DNA of 64,000 bases from Bacillota bacterium (GCA_012837335.1 DURM01000052.1:1-64000); one strand, 5' to 3'. Shown: positions 23,226 to 32,207, counted from the stretch's first letter. The notes: generated by a model not told the origin, from the sequence alone. Numbers and translations: made by a program.

Positions 23226-25352
23226 TTAGTTGTGAGTTATTCTTGCTTCATATTCCGATTTTTTGCCGCTGGCAAAGCGGTGCGTATAGGATAAATAGCC
23301 GGTGACGCGGCGGACCCGGTTGATGTGAGCGCTGCCGCAGTTTGGACATGTTTCGCCGATAATGCCGTGGAAAGCGCAGTCTTCGCACTCATCAATGGGA
23401 AAGTTGACACCGGCATAACCCATATCTGCTGCAGCCATCATTCGGTGCATCTGTTCGAGCGCCTGTGGATTATCTGCAAGGGGAGCTTCTACCTCGATGT
23501 ATGAGATATGTCCTGCATCATGATAGCGGTGGAAGGGGCCTTCCAGCTTGATCTTTTCAGCGATCGAGATGGGGTAGTAAACGGGTATATGGAACGAGTT
23601 AGTATAGAACTCGCGATCAGTAACTCCAGGAATCAACCCATACCGCTCTCTATCAATTGCTACAAAGCGGCCCGATAGACCTTCCGCTGGTGTGGCATAG
23701 CAGGTAACATTCAAATTGTGGCGGATGCCCATATCCTCACAGAAGCGGCGCAGGTGAGCGGCAATTTTTAAACCGAGCTGATAGGAATCCTCATCTTCAC
23801 CGTGATGATTTCCGGTAAGGGCAGTGAGACATTCAGCTAAACCAATATAGCCAATGGAAAGTGTACCGTGTTTAATAGCTTCTGCAATGCTGTCATCCAT
23901 AGATAGGTTTTCGGAACCCATATAGAGATGCTGACCCATAGTAAACGGCAGATCTTTTACCCGCAGTTTGCAGAGAACTTCAAAGCGGTGCATCAGCTGT
24001 TCTTCTGCCATCCGGAGAGTCTCATCGAATCTAGACCAAAAACTGGATAAGTCTTTCTGGTAAAGGGCACCGTCTGACTCAATTGCAATGCGCACTAGAT
24101 TTATGCTGACCGGTGCTAGGTTACCTCTGCCCTCGGAGACAGCTTGTCCATGTTTGTTAGCTATGACGCGGGAGCGGCAGCCCATGTATGCCACCAAGTC
24201 CCCATAAGGGGCGTTAAATGAGGAATCCATGAATGAAAAAGTGGGATTCATCCGCCTGCTGGCAACCTTAACAGCCAGCTGATAAAGGTCATAATAGGGA
24301 TCTTCCGGATTAAAGTTTACTCCGGCTTTGAGGCGAAAAACCAGGTTTGGGAAAATCGGGGTTTCGCCGCGTCCCAAGCCAGCGTTAAAAGCAAGCAGGA
24401 GTTGAGTATCCAGCATATGTTCACGGTGATTTTTCGGACAACCAAGGTTTAGAGTGGAGAAAGGGACTTGCGAACCCGCCCGCGAATGCATCGTATTCAG
24501 GTTGTGGACCAGAGCTTCGCAGGCCTGATAGGCTTCTTTTTCGATAGCTGCTTTGGTGTCCCGCTGCTCAGGTGTGAGCTCAGATTCTGGAATCGCTGCT
24601 AAAGTTTCGTATTCTTCCGGAATAAACCTTGCTGCGTCCTCAAAGCGGGGATCCGATTGACCACCGAACATATCGTTTTGATTTGACTGGAGTATAATTG
24701 CTTCTTGGGCAAGAGCAGAGCTGATCCGTTTGGGACGCCGCAGCCAGCCATAGCCTGTGCTGAAGCCTTCCCGGTCCCAGATCTTTCCAAAAGGGATCTG
24801 AAGGCAGTTAATAGTTGTTCCATAGCTGTCTAAATCGTGAATATGTATGCGCCCGCTGCGGTGTGCATCAGCAATGTGCTCAGGAATTACCGCATCAAGA
24901 TAAAACTCTTTAAAAGCTTCACTGGCTCCCAGAAGCAGTTTGGCGGAAAAATTTGAGCCGACATTAGCATTTGCTTCAACACCCCGATTCAGATTCCAAA
25001 CAATACTCTCCAATTTCTTATGCAGTCCGGAAGTTGCTCTCCGCACGCGGCTGCGTTTCTCCCGATAGCTCACATACGCTTCGCTTAATTCCAAATACCC
25101 AAGTTCTTTAATAGCCATGACTACTAAATCCTGGATGTTTTCCACATGCGGTTTGATATCTCTAAATTTATCGTCAAGATGCTCCTCCACAATACTGGTA
25201 ACTTCATCAGCAATGGCTGGATCACAACCAATGTGTTCAGCAGCTTTAGCCACGGCATTGCGGATTTTGCTTGCATCATAAGGCACTGTTCGACCGTCTC
25301 GTTTTATAATTTGTTTAATCTCTGTTTTTTGTGCAACTAGCGTAGAACTCAC
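23226..25352 (-). CDS. nrdD: Anaerobic (class III) ribonucleoside-triphosphate reductase
   Basis: The 708-residue enzyme reduces NTPs to dNTPs with a glycyl radical. It begins with an ATP-cone (about 10-105; IIKRDGRTVPYDASKIRNAV), which senses ATP/dATP, then the ten-stranded barrel, a C-terminal zinc site (CEDC and CPNC) and the radical loop RVTGYLS with Gly near 685. GTG 25352 is preferred: GGGGAGG lies eight bases upstream, and the longer frame would start within the promoter. Its activator NrdG is encoded at 16 kb. A consensus promoter and two NrdR-like boxes lie upstream, so repression by NrdR is likely. Confidence 0.96.
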   Translation of the reverse strand: MSSTLVAQKTEIKQIIKRDGRTVPYDASKIRNAVAKAAEHIGCDPAIADEVTSIVEEHLDDKFRDIKPHVENIQDLVVMAIKELGYLELSEAYVSYREKRSRVRRATSGLHKKLESIVWNLNRGVEANANVGSNFSAKLLLGASEAFKEFYLDAVIPEHIADAHRSGRIHIHDLDSYGTTINCLQIPFGKIWDREGFSTGYGWLRRPKRISSALAQEAIILQSNQNDMFGGQSDPRFEDAARFIPEEYETLAAIPESELTPEQRDTKAAIEKEAYQACEALVHNLNTMHSRAGSQVPFSTLNLGCPKNHREHMLDTQLLLAFNAGLGRGETPIFPNLVFRLKAGVNFNPEDPYYDLYQLAVKVASRRMNPTFSFMDSSFNAPYGDLVAYMGCRSRVIANKHGQAVSEGRGNLAPVSINLVRIAIESDGALYQKDLSSFWSRFDETLRMAEEQLMHRFEVLCKLRVKDLPFTMGQHLYMGSENLSMDDSIAEAIKHGTLSIGYIGLAECLTALTGNHHGEDEDSYQLGLKIAAHLRRFCEDMGIRHNLNVTCYATPAEGLSGRFVAIDRERYGLIPGVTDREFYTNSFHIPVYYPISIAEKIKLEGPFHRYHDAGHISYIEVEAPLADNPQALEQMHRMMAAADMGYAGVNFPIDECEDCAFHGIIGETCPNCGSAHINRVRRVTGYLSYTHRFASGKKSEYEARITHN

Positions 25353-25386
25353 CCGTAATTCCTCCCCATAAATCAATTCAGTTTTA

Positions 25387-25415
25387 ATAATAGAGCACAT
25401 GCCAGTTAATGTCAA
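25387..25415 (-). promoter_or_regulatory. Sigma-A promoter of nrdD
   Basis: On the reverse strand TTGACA (25415-25410), a 17-bp spacer and TATTAT (25392-25387), 35 bases before the start codon. Confidence 0.8.
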
Positions 25416-25431
25416 AGCTTATATATTGAGT
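25416..25431. promoter_or_regulatory. NrdR-box-like site, proximal
   Basis: AGCTTATATATTGAGT matches 12 of 16 positions of the palindromic NrdR box ACACWATATATWGTGT, with the central ATATAT intact. It touches the -35 hexamer of nrdD. Confidence 0.6.
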
Positions 25432-25447
25432 TTTAATGGCTAAAATT

Positions 25448-25463
25448 ATACTAGATGTTGTGT
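25448..25463. promoter_or_regulatory. NrdR-box-like site, distal
   Basis: ATACTAGATGTTGTGT matches 13 of 16 positions of the NrdR box. It lies 32 bp from the proximal site (16-bp linker), about three helical turns, the usual spacing of paired NrdR boxes. Confidence 0.6.
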
Positions 25464-25535
25464 TTTCTCGTGGATTTGGCACCGCAGGTAAAATTCAGCC
25501 CCAGACGGGAAAACTAGCATCTAGAGGTGAATAAA

Positions 25536-26741
25536 ATGCTTGATTTAGCGAAGATCCGAGCTGCAGCACAGGTGATCAAACCTGTTATCAAAAAGACTCC
25601 CCTGGATTTCGCATCCTATTTAAGCGAGCGGTGCGGACGCCGCATCTTTTTCAAGCTGGAAAACAGGCAGAAGACGGGGTCTTTTAAACTCCGGGGAGCG
25701 TATCATAAACTTAAACGTTTGACCGAAACTGAAGAGGTAAGATCCGTGATTACTGCTTCGGCGGGAAATCATGGGCAGGCAGTGGCTTATGCTGCGGCTC
25801 TGCTCAATTTGCCCAGTACGGTTGTAATGCCTCAAAGCGCAGCTATTACCAAAATTAATGCGGCTAAAGCCTATGGTGCTCGGGTGGTGTTGACGGGCAG
25901 TTCGATGGACGATTGTTTTGCTGAAGCCTTCCAGCAGCATATCGAGAAAGATCATCATTTCATTCATGCTTTTGATGATTTGGACATTATAGCGGGTCAG
26001 GGCACAGTTGGCTTAGAACTGCTTGAGCAATTGGATGAAACAGCCTGTGTGGTTGTGCCGGTTGGAGGCGGTGGACTGATTGGCGGCATCGCTGCTTGTT
26101 TAAAAGAAGCCAGTCCTGCTGTTAAGATTATCGGGGTTGAAGCAGCAGGTGCGGCGTCCATGGCCAATGCTGTCAATCTAGGTAGGATTGAAAAGCTGCC
26201 GCTGGCAGCTACCATTGCAGACGGAATAGCGATTCAGCAGCCCGGCGAACTTACATTTGCTTTGGTACAGAAATATGTGGATCAGCTGGTAACCGTGCCT
26301 GATGAAGAAATAGCTGACGCAATTCTCTTTGCGTTAGAAAAAAGTAAGCTCGTTTTGGAAGGTGCGGGCGCTGTAACTCTGGCAGCTCTGCTCCATAATC
26401 ATCTGGAACTCCCTCAGGGCAACACAGTCTTGGTCTTAAGCGGAGGCAATATTGATGTCAATCAGATTGCCAGGATCATTGAGCGTGGACTGGTAAGAGC
26501 CGGCCGGCGTGTCCGACTCCGTGTGATTATTCCTGACCTTCCCGGAGCGCTAGCGGAACTTATGAGCATTGTAGCATCAGCGCAGGCAAATATTATTGAG
26601 GTGTATCATAATCGACTCGCTCTCGATCTATTATTGAACAGCACCGAAGTTATTCTGAACATTGAAACTCGAGATCAAGCCCACGCTTGTCAGGTTATCG
26701 GGGCGCTGAAACGGGCTGGATACGAACCGGACCAGATCTGA
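25536..26741 (+). CDS. ilvA: Threonine ammonia-lyase (threonine dehydratase) with C-terminal ACT domain
   Basis: A pyridoxal-phosphate enzyme of 401 residues converting threonine to 2-oxobutyrate and ammonia. The PLP lysine is in TGSFKLRGA, the substrate loop in SAGNHGQAVA, the phosphate-binding glycine loop in VGGGGLIGG, and SGGNIDVNQI closes the catalytic domain. A single ACT-like domain (about 325-400) follows. This length is shared by biosynthetic IlvA and catabolic TdcB-like enzymes, so the pathway is not certain. ATG 25536 follows AGAGGTGA; the upstream in-frame GTG 25527 is part of that site. It is transcribed divergently from nrdD. Confidence 0.92.
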   Translation: MLDLAKIRAAAQVIKPVIKKTPLDFASYLSERCGRRIFFKLENRQKTGSFKLRGAYHKLKRLTETEEVRSVITASAGNHGQAVAYAAALLNLPSTVVMPQSAAITKINAAKAYGARVVLTGSSMDDCFAEAFQQHIEKDHHFIHAFDDLDIIAGQGTVGLELLEQLDETACVVVPVGGGGLIGGIAACLKEASPAVKIIGVEAAGAASMANAVNLGRIEKLPLAATIADGIAIQQPGELTFALVQKYVDQLVTVPDEEIADAILFALEKSKLVLEGAGAVTLAALLHNHLELPQGNTVLVLSGGNIDVNQIARIIERGLVRAGRRVRLRVIIPDLPGALAELMSIVASAQANIIEVYHNRLALDLLLNSTEVILNIETRDQAHACQVIGALKRAGYEPDQI

Positions 26742-26839
26742 CATAAATTTAAACCATCATAGACAGACACACAATCACCCCTCCGAACATAAGATGTAGA
26801 GTCAGAGTTTTTGCGCATCTTCGATCGGGGGGTGACAGG

Positions 26840-27541
26840 ATGCTTGCAGCGTTAGCGGCCTTTGCTGTTGGATGGGTTTTTGAAGGCATCGGTCTGCTCG
26901 TTTCGTATATTTCAAACTCTAATGTTTTTCCCAAACCTTTACATCCAGCTGAAGAGAAAGAACTGCTGGAGGCAATGAAGGCGGGAAGTATTGAAGCGCG
27001 GAACTTTTTGGTAGAGCGAAATCTCAGGCTTGTTGCGCATATCGTAAAGAAGTTTGACAAAAAAGGCGAAGATCTGGAGGACCTAATATCAATCGGCACG
27101 ATTGGACTGATTAAGGCAATCAATACTTATGATCCGGATAAGCAAACTCGGCTCGCAACCTATGCAGCTCGTTGTATTGAGAATGAAGTATTAATGCATC
27201 TGCGTTCTACTAAAAAACTCAAAAAAGAGGTTATGCTGTATGATCCAATTGGATCGGATCGCGAAGGTAATGAGCTGAGTCTGATCGATATTTTCGGAAC
27301 CGATACCGATAATGTTTTTGACCAGGTTGAGCTCCAAGTTGACCAAGAGGTTCTCCACGATAAACTCAAATGTTTGAGTCAGCGGGAAAAACAGGTGTTG
27401 ATACTGCGCTACGGGCTGGGTGATGAGGAAAGGCAGACACAGCGGGAAATCAGCAAACGCATGGGAATTTCCCGTTCATATGTATCGCGAATAGAGAAGC
27501 GAGCATTATTAAAACTTCAGGAAAAAATGTGCTTAGATTAA
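26840..27541 (+). CDS. sigK: Late mother-cell sigma factor, sigma-K, with pro-sequence
   Basis: A 233-residue sporulation sigma factor. A hydrophobic pro-sequence (about 1-28, ending VSYISNSNVFPKPL) anchors pro-sigma-K to membrane until it is cleaved by SpoIVFB. Region 2 (ERNLRLVAHIVKKF, DLISIGTIGLIKAI, KQTRLATYAARCIENEVLMHLR) and region 4 (REKQVLILRYGLGDEERQTQREISKRMGISRSYVSRIEKRAL) follow. The gene is uninterrupted, so no skin-like element needs to be removed. A CACACAAT at 26768-26775 resembles a sigma-E -10 box, though no good -35 is spaced for it. SpoIVB, which triggers processing, is encoded in this window. Confidence 0.95.
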   Translation: MLAALAAFAVGWVFEGIGLLVSYISNSNVFPKPLHPAEEKELLEAMKAGSIEARNFLVERNLRLVAHIVKKFDKKGEDLEDLISIGTIGLIKAINTYDPDKQTRLATYAARCIENEVLMHLRSTKKLKKEVMLYDPIGSDREGNELSLIDIFGTDTDNVFDQVELQVDQEVLHDKLKCLSQREKQVLILRYGLGDEERQTQREISKRMGISRSYVSRIEKRALLKLQEKMCLD

Positions 27542-27546
27542 CCATT

Positions 27547-27566
27547 GGGGCGCTCAGCCCCTTTTT
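27547..27566 (+). terminator. Terminator after sigK
   Basis: GGGGC-GCTCA-GCCCC followed by five T residues, just after the sigK stop codon. Confidence 0.8.
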
Positions 27567-27583
27567 ATGTTTGACCATACTTG

Positions 27584-27592
27584 TGGTATAAT
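27584..27592 (+). promoter_or_regulatory. Extended -10 promoter of yqeG
   Basis: TGG-TATAAT is an extended -10 element 29 bases before the yqeG start. The -35 region is poor, and the nearby TTGACC is too close to serve. Confidence 0.6.
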
Positions 27593-27621
27593 AAGGAAAA
27601 CGAGTTAAATGAGGAGCTGCC

Positions 27622-28161
27622 ATGAAGCTGTTACTGCCAGATCAGGTGTGCAACCGAGTGACTGATATAGATTTGGATGTTTTGCGCATACAGGGGATCT
27701 CTTGTCTGCTGCTGGATTTAGACAATACATTGGTTCAGTATGATAGTGATCGGCTGGACAGTGAATTTAGGTTATGGATTGAGGAGGCTAAAGCGAAAGG
27801 ATTTAAAGTCTGTTTAGTGTCTAACGGTAAGCCGAAGCGGGTGAAGCGCTTTGCTGAAGAAATGGACATCCCGGCAGTTATTTGGGCATTTAAGCCGAAA
27901 CGGACACCTTTTCGGAAAGCCTTAAGGATCTTAGGTAAAAAGGTTTCTGAAGCCGCGATGATTGGTGATCAGCTGTTCACTGATATTCTAGGTGCAAACC
28001 GGCTAGGAATTTATTCTATATTAATCACGCCGCTCGGCACAAAGGAACTTGGAACAACTAGGGTTGTCCGGAAATTGGAGCGGCGCATGCTGAAAAAGTT
28101 TGTTAAAAAAGGAATGCTGACAGCAGAAGCAGTAAATCAACGCGACGGAGGGAAAGAATGA
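27622..28161 (+). CDS. yqeG: YqeG-family HAD phosphatase
   Basis: A 179-residue HAD-superfamily (class IIIA) phosphatase. Motif I is LLLDLDNTLV (nucleophile and acid Asp), motif II VCLVSNG, motif III Lys in AFKPKRTPF and motif IV AMIGDQLFTD. YqeG proteins are related to phosphatidylglycerophosphate phosphatase GEP4, but the bacterial function is unsettled. The stop overlaps the yqeH start by four bases (ATGA), the conserved Firmicutes yqeG-yqeH order, where aroE and other genes often follow. Confidence 0.9.
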   Translation: MKLLLPDQVCNRVTDIDLDVLRIQGISCLLLDLDNTLVQYDSDRLDSEFRLWIEEAKAKGFKVCLVSNGKPKRVKRFAEEMDIPAVIWAFKPKRTPFRKALRILGKKVSEAAMIGDQLFTDILGANRLGIYSILITPLGTKELGTTRVVRKLERRMLKKFVKKGMLTAEAVNQRDGGKE

Positions 28162-29240
28162 GTATAAAAAGACAGTGCCGCGGCTGCGGTGCATATATAC
28201 AATCAGAGAATCCAAATACGGTCGGATATCTGCCTGCGCATCTGCTGAATGAGCCAGGAAAAGAGCTGATCTGCCAGCGCTGCTACCGCATTAAACACTA
28301 TGGAAAGCATGAAGACTATTCGGGCATGTCTGATGCGGAGCAAGTAATTGCCCACGGGCTCAACTGGGCGCAGGGTGTTATTGTAATTCTAGATATAATG
28401 GATTTCGAAGCCAGCATTCCAGCGCAGATCGAGCAATTTGCGGCCAAAGAAAACGTTATTATTGCACTCAATAAAGTAGATCTGCTTCCCCCGAAAACAC
28501 CTGTTTCAGAAGCGGTGGAATGGGCAGTGAAGCGTTTAAGCTGCCGCCGTATCGATGGTGAAGTGATTCCTATCAGCAGCACCACTGGTTATGGAATTAA
28601 AGAGCTTTTGGCCGTCTTAGCTGAATCTGATGCGCGCAGATGGCTGGTGGCTGGTGTAACCAATGCGGGGAAGTCAACGTTAATTACTAAAATTCTTCAG
28701 AAGGATGGTAAAAATCGCGGTCTTACCCCAACAACGGCGCGTTTTCCCGGTACAACGGTAGCCTGCACCAGGTGGAATCTGGCGCACGGCTTAGTATTGA
28801 GCGACTCGCCGGGATTGGCTCCCAAAGGACGGCTTACGGATCTGGTATGTTTGGATTGCGCGGTTAAACTTATTCCCTCCCAGAGGTTAAATGTGGGAGT
28901 ATATAGGCTCAATACGCGGGGAGCGCTGGTAATTCCGGGTTTGGCAGCCTTTCGGCCTCTCGAGGATGATGCTCTCCTGATTGGCTTTACTGCCTCCCAG
29001 GTTAAGTGGCAGCGGGCCAATGTTCAAAAGCTTGATGATTGGCTCCAAAGCAGATGCGCATCCTGCGCGGTAGCAAAGTGGCAGCGAGCAGAAGTTAGGA
29101 TTGATCCTCAGCATGATTTATATGTCCACGGCCTTGGTTGGATATCGATTCGGCACAAATCTATCGTTGGGGAGCTGACTATTCCTCATGGGGTGGAATT
29201 TACCGTGCGTCCGAATTTAATCGGGGGAAAAATGGAATAA
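28158..29240 (+). CDS. yqeH: Ribosome biogenesis GTPase YqeH
   Basis: A 360-residue circularly permuted GTPase for 30S assembly. An N-terminal zinc finger (CRGC ... CQRC, about residues 7-43) precedes G motifs in permuted order: G4 ALNKVDLL, G5 ISSTTGYG, then G1 GVTNAGKST (where family members often have GxxNVGKS), and G3 DSPG. The C-terminal half has the RNA-binding region. The order G4-G5-G1-G3 is diagnostic for the YqeH/YlqF/RsgA group. Start overlaps yqeG. Confidence 0.94.
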   Translation: MSIKRQCRGCGAYIQSENPNTVGYLPAHLLNEPGKELICQRCYRIKHYGKHEDYSGMSDAEQVIAHGLNWAQGVIVILDIMDFEASIPAQIEQFAAKENVIIALNKVDLLPPKTPVSEAVEWAVKRLSCRRIDGEVIPISSTTGYGIKELLAVLAESDARRWLVAGVTNAGKSTLITKILQKDGKNRGLTPTTARFPGTTVACTRWNLAHGLVLSDSPGLAPKGRLTDLVCLDCAVKLIPSQRLNVGVYRLNTRGALVIPGLAAFRPLEDDALLIGFTASQVKWQRANVQKLDDWLQSRCASCAVAKWQRAEVRIDPQHDLYVHGLGWISIRHKSIVGELTIPHGVEFTVRPNLIGGKME

Positions 29241-29247
29241 CCTAGGG

Positions 29248-29276
29248 CCCTCCTGCTTATACTGTTAGCAGGAGGG
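29248..29276 (+). promoter_or_regulatory. Hairpin that buries a ribosome-binding site
   Basis: A perfect 10-bp stem (CCCTCCTGCT / AGCAGGAGGG) with a 9-base loop. The 3' arm is the Shine-Dalgarno sequence GGAGGGG of the small gene starting at ATG 29283, so translation would be blocked unless the helix opens. There is no T-run, so it is not an ordinary terminator. Confidence 0.7.
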
Positions 29277-29282
29277 GTTGAC

Positions 29283-29483
29283 ATGCATTCATATGTCTAT
29301 CAGGTTAATGTTCCGTACGCAGACAGCGACAGCGTTTTAGCCGCTATCCGCCACAAGGTGAAACAGCTGCAGCAGGCACATCCTAGTTTGGCTGCTTGTC
29401 AGCTGGCTGATGTGGGAATGAAAAAAGCAGATAATGGTGTTGATATAACCTTATATTTTGCAGCAAAATCGGTAGATAGGTAA
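29283..29483 (+). CDS. Small conserved-looking protein of unknown function
   Basis: I do not recognise this 66-residue soluble protein. It has an alpha/beta pattern (SYVYQVNVPY, a central helix with Lys/Gln, VDITLYFAAKSV), starts at ATG six bases after a very strong GGAGGGG that is locked in a hairpin, and is closed by its own terminator. Ribosome-binding site, terminator and codon use favour a real gene. It lies between yqeH and aroK with no shared function evident. Confidence 0.6.
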   Translation: MHSYVYQVNVPYADSDSVLAAIRHKVKQLQQAHPSLAACQLADVGMKKADNGVDITLYFAAKSVDR

Positions 29484-29512
29484 AACAGCTCCTATATTCA
29501 GGAGTTGTTTTT
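29483..29512 (+). terminator. Terminator after the small 66-residue gene
   Basis: AAACAGCTCCT / AGGAGTTGTTT stem (one G-U pair) with a 6-base loop and T-rich tail. Confidence 0.75.
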
Positions 29513-29591
29513 ATTTGGCAGGATTTTCCACGTAATATAGAGAAGTGTTTAACTCTAATTGTAGTGCTGGATAGTGCAGGAGTTAGTGCTT

Positions 29592-30110
29592 ATGATTGCT
29601 AATTTGACTCTGATTGGATTTATGGGTACGGGAAAAACTAGTGTGGGACGGGTCTGCGCGGAGCAAGCCGGCTGGTCTTTTATCGACTGTGATGCTGAGC
29701 TGGAGCGCAGGCTTAACCGTATCATTAAAGACATCTTTCGCGAGCATGGTGAGGGATACTTTCGGTCTGCTGAAGCCGAAACTTTGGATCAGATTCTGAA
29801 AAACTCCCACCAGGTGATTTCTACCGGAGGCGGGATAGTCACCTATGAACCTTCGCGCAGGATGCTGCTTGAAAGTAAGGGAAAGGGCAATAAGATAATC
29901 TGGCTTAAAGCTGCCCCTGAAGTGATTTATGAGCGAACCGCCTGCTCTCAGGATCGGCCGCTGCTTAATGTGGCAGATCCTTTGGCTGAAATTCGCCGGC
30001 TGCTGATGCAGCGCCACATGTTCTATGAACAGCTTGCCGATGCCTGCATCGATACAACGGCATTAAGTATTGAACAAACGGCTGACGCTGTGTTAAGACT
30101 AATTGAGTAG
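29592..30110 (+). CDS. aroK: Shikimate kinase
   Basis: A 172-residue P-loop kinase phosphorylating shikimate at O3. Walker A is GFMGTGKTSVGR; DCDAELERR carries the shikimate-binding Asp, the substrate Arg is in EGYFRSAE, and STGGGIV is the Walker-B-like glycine turn. A lid segment QDRPLL follows. ATG 29592 sits ten bases after AGGAG. It begins an aromatic block with aroQ 12 bases downstream; both feed on the DAHP synthase at 2-3 kb. Confidence 0.93.
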   Translation: MIANLTLIGFMGTGKTSVGRVCAEQAGWSFIDCDAELERRLNRIIKDIFREHGEGYFRSAEAETLDQILKNSHQVISTGGGIVTYEPSRRMLLESKGKGNKIIWLKAAPEVIYERTACSQDRPLLNVADPLAEIRRLLMQRHMFYEQLADACIDTTALSIEQTADAVLRLIE

Positions 30111-30122
30111 TGGTGAGAACCG

Positions 30123-30602
30123 ATGGTAATCTTATTAGTAAACGGACCAAATTTAAATCTGCTTGGAACCAGGGAGCCGGAAGTGTACGGCGACACGACC
30201 TTGGTTGATATTGAACAGATGATGATTCGAGCCACAGAGAAGCAGGGTTTTAGTCTAAAGTGCTTTCAAGCTAACGGAGAGGGAGAAATCATTGATTTCT
30301 TGCAAAAACACCGTGATGCTGCTGGTTTAATTATTAATCCCGGAGCGTATACTCATTATTCATATGCGATCCGCGATTGTATAAAGGCATTGAGCATACC
30401 GGCAGTTGAAGTTCACATATCCCGAATATACCAGAGGGAGCCGTTTCGCCATACTTCAGTGATTGCACCGGTGTGTATCGGACAGATTTCCGGTTTCGGT
30501 GATTTCGGGTATTTATTAGCCCTGCAGGGATTAATCGACTTTTTATGTGGAGAGGAGAAGATAAGTGTTAGAACAAATTCGCAGGCGACTAGCAGAGAAT
30601 AA
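30123..30602 (+). CDS. aroQ: 3-dehydroquinate dehydratase, type II
   Basis: A 159-residue flavodoxin-like enzyme that dehydrates 3-dehydroquinate to 3-dehydroshikimate as a dodecamer. Motifs are [18 protein letters not shown] (catalytic Arg and Tyr), [22 protein letters not shown] and [15 protein letters not shown] (catalytic His region), then GFGDFGY. The last 38 bases overlap the start of the following M24 peptidase gene. Confidence 0.95.
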   Translation: MVILLVNGPNLNLLGTREPEVYGDTTLVDIEQMMIRATEKQGFSLKCFQANGEGEIIDFLQKHRDAAGLIINPGAYTHYSYAIRDCIKALSIPAVEVHISRIYQREPFRHTSVIAPVCIGQISGFGDFGYLLALQGLIDFLCGEEKISVRTNSQATSRE

Positions 30603-31623
30603 TTGCGATGTTTTTATTTCTACATATAAAACTCACAGACGGTACCTAACTAAATTTACTGGAAGTGCCGGCTTGGTATGGATCGGACATGACACAAATA
30701 TTCTTATCGTTGATTTTCGCTATACAGAACAAGCTGCAGAGCAGAGTCCGGGTTGGGAGATTGTAAAGCAGGAGTCCACTTTAACAGAGACGCTTCAAAG
30801 TTTAATTGAGAAATATGGGGTAAAGCGCATTGCTTTTGAGAGTGAATTCATCACTGTGGATCAGCTTAATCATTGGCAGCGCAATTTTGAGGTGGAGTTT
30901 GTTCCCACCAAGAATTGGGTTGCTCAGCTGCGGATGGTCAAGACCGACGAGGAGATTGAGAAAATCACTAAGGCGGTCGAGATTGCGGACCAGGCTCTGC
31001 AGGAGTTGATTCCTACAATCAAGCCTGGGATGAAAGAAATTGAGCTGGCTTTAGAGCTAGAGTACACTATGCGCAGGCTTGGGGCGGAAGCAATCGCCTT
31101 TGATCCGATTGTTGGTTCGGGACCGCGAGGTGCCCTGCCCCACGCAGTGCCGGGAGAGAGACAGTTTACCCGCGGCGACTTTATCGTAATTGATATGGGC
31201 TGCGTTTATCAAGGATACTGCTCTGATATGACGAGGACACTTATTGTCGGCAAACCGACGGATAAGCATCTGGAGATCTATAATTTGGTTCTGGAGGCTC
31301 AGCTTGCGGCTTTGGCGGCTATTAAGCCGGGTTTGACTGGTAAACAGGTTGACAGCGCTGCCAGGGATATTATCGCCAGTGCCGGATATGGCGATAACTT
31401 TGGTCACAGCTTAGGTCATGCTGTTGGTTTGGAGATTCACGAAGAACCCCGCTTATCGCAGCTGGATGAGGAAACTCTGGTACCGGGGATGGTTGTAACG
31501 GTGGAGCCGGGAGTATATCTGCCTGGGTGGGGAGGAGTAAGGATTGAGGACTTGGTTGTGGTCACAGAAACCGGCTGCAAAATTCTTACTCAAACTTCAA
31601 AAGAAATGGTGATTATAGAATAG
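30565..31623 (+). CDS. M24 Xaa-Pro peptidase (aminopeptidase P-like)
   Basis: A 352-residue pita-bread metallopeptidase that removes residues before proline. An N-terminal creatinase-like domain (about 1-125) precedes the catalytic domain with metal ligands in [44 protein letters not shown] and [11 protein letters not shown]. The GTG start follows GGAGAGGAGAAG inside the end of aroQ. It precedes efp, the conserved Bacillus yqhT-efp order. Confidence 0.93.
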   Translation: MLEQIRRRLAENNCDVFISTYKTHRRYLTKFTGSAGLVWIGHDTNILIVDFRYTEQAAEQSPGWEIVKQESTLTETLQSLIEKYGVKRIAFESEFITVDQLNHWQRNFEVEFVPTKNWVAQLRMVKTDEEIEKITKAVEIADQALQELIPTIKPGMKEIELALELEYTMRRLGAEAIAFDPIVGSGPRGALPHAVPGERQFTRGDFIVIDMGCVYQGYCSDMTRTLIVGKPTDKHLEIYNLVLEAQLAALAAIKPGLTGKQVDSAARDIIASAGYGDNFGHSLGHAVGLEIHEEPRLSQLDEETLVPGMVVTVEPGVYLPGWGGVRIEDLVVVTETGCKILTQTSKEMVIIE

Positions 31624-31649
31624 ATTTTTAAAAGAAGGGATGTTAAAAT

Positions 31650-32207
31650 ATGATATCAGTCAATGATCTGCGGACAGGCTTAACGATTAAAGTTGAAGGT
31701 GACGTGTACAGTGTAGTTGAATTCCTGCACGTAAAACCAGGAAAGGGCGCAGCTTTTGTCCGCACCAAGCTTAAAAATGTAAAAACCGGGGCTGTTAGGG
31801 AAATGACTTTCAGAGCCGGTGAAAGAGTCGAGCGGGCAATTGTAGAAACTAAGCAGATGCAGTTCCTTTATAGCACCGGTGACGAGTATTATTTTATGGA
31901 CACTAATAGTTTTGATCAGGTCGGCCTGACCAAAGCTGATTTAGGCGATGCTCCTAACTACCTATTAGAGAACATGACAATCGGCATTCAGTTCTATGAA
32001 GGCGCCCCTATTGGTATCGAGCTGCCGACCACTGTTAACTTAAGAGTGGTTGAAACTGAACCTGGTTTTCGGGGGGATACTGCTACCGGCGCAACTAAAC
32101 CAGCAACTCTTGAAACAGGAATTACTGTGCAGGTCCCGCTGTTTATTGAGCAGGACGAGATAGTTAAGGTAGATACACGTACAGGCGAATATCTATCTAG
32201 GGCGTAA
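31650..32207 (+). CDS. efp: Elongation factor P
   Basis: A 185-residue three-domain tRNA mimic that rescues ribosomes stalled at polyproline. The KOW-like N-terminal domain carries the tip loop KPGKGAAF, where Lys32 is the position that may be modified or bind the P-site tRNA, followed by two OB domains. The segment [19 protein letters not shown] is typical. No modification gene (for example epmA or ymfI) is adjacent. Confidence 0.97.
   Translation: MISVNDLRTGLTIKVEGDVYSVVEFLHVKPGKGAAFVRTKLKNVKTGAVREMTFRAGERVERAIVETKQMQFLYSTGDEYYFMDTNSFDQVGLTKADLGDAPNYLLENMTIGIQFYEGAPIGIELPTTVNLRVVETEPGFRGDTATGATKPATLETGITVQVPLFIEQDEIVKVDTRTGEYLSRA

Noticed and set aside
25441-25463. ilvA promoter TTGAGT-15-TATACT on the + strand
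   Set aside because: Spacer of 15 bp is short and the bases overlap the better-supported NrdR-like box, so I did not list it as a feature.
26840-27541. A skin-like element interrupting sigK
   Set aside because: The sigK reading frame is complete from pro-sequence to region 4.
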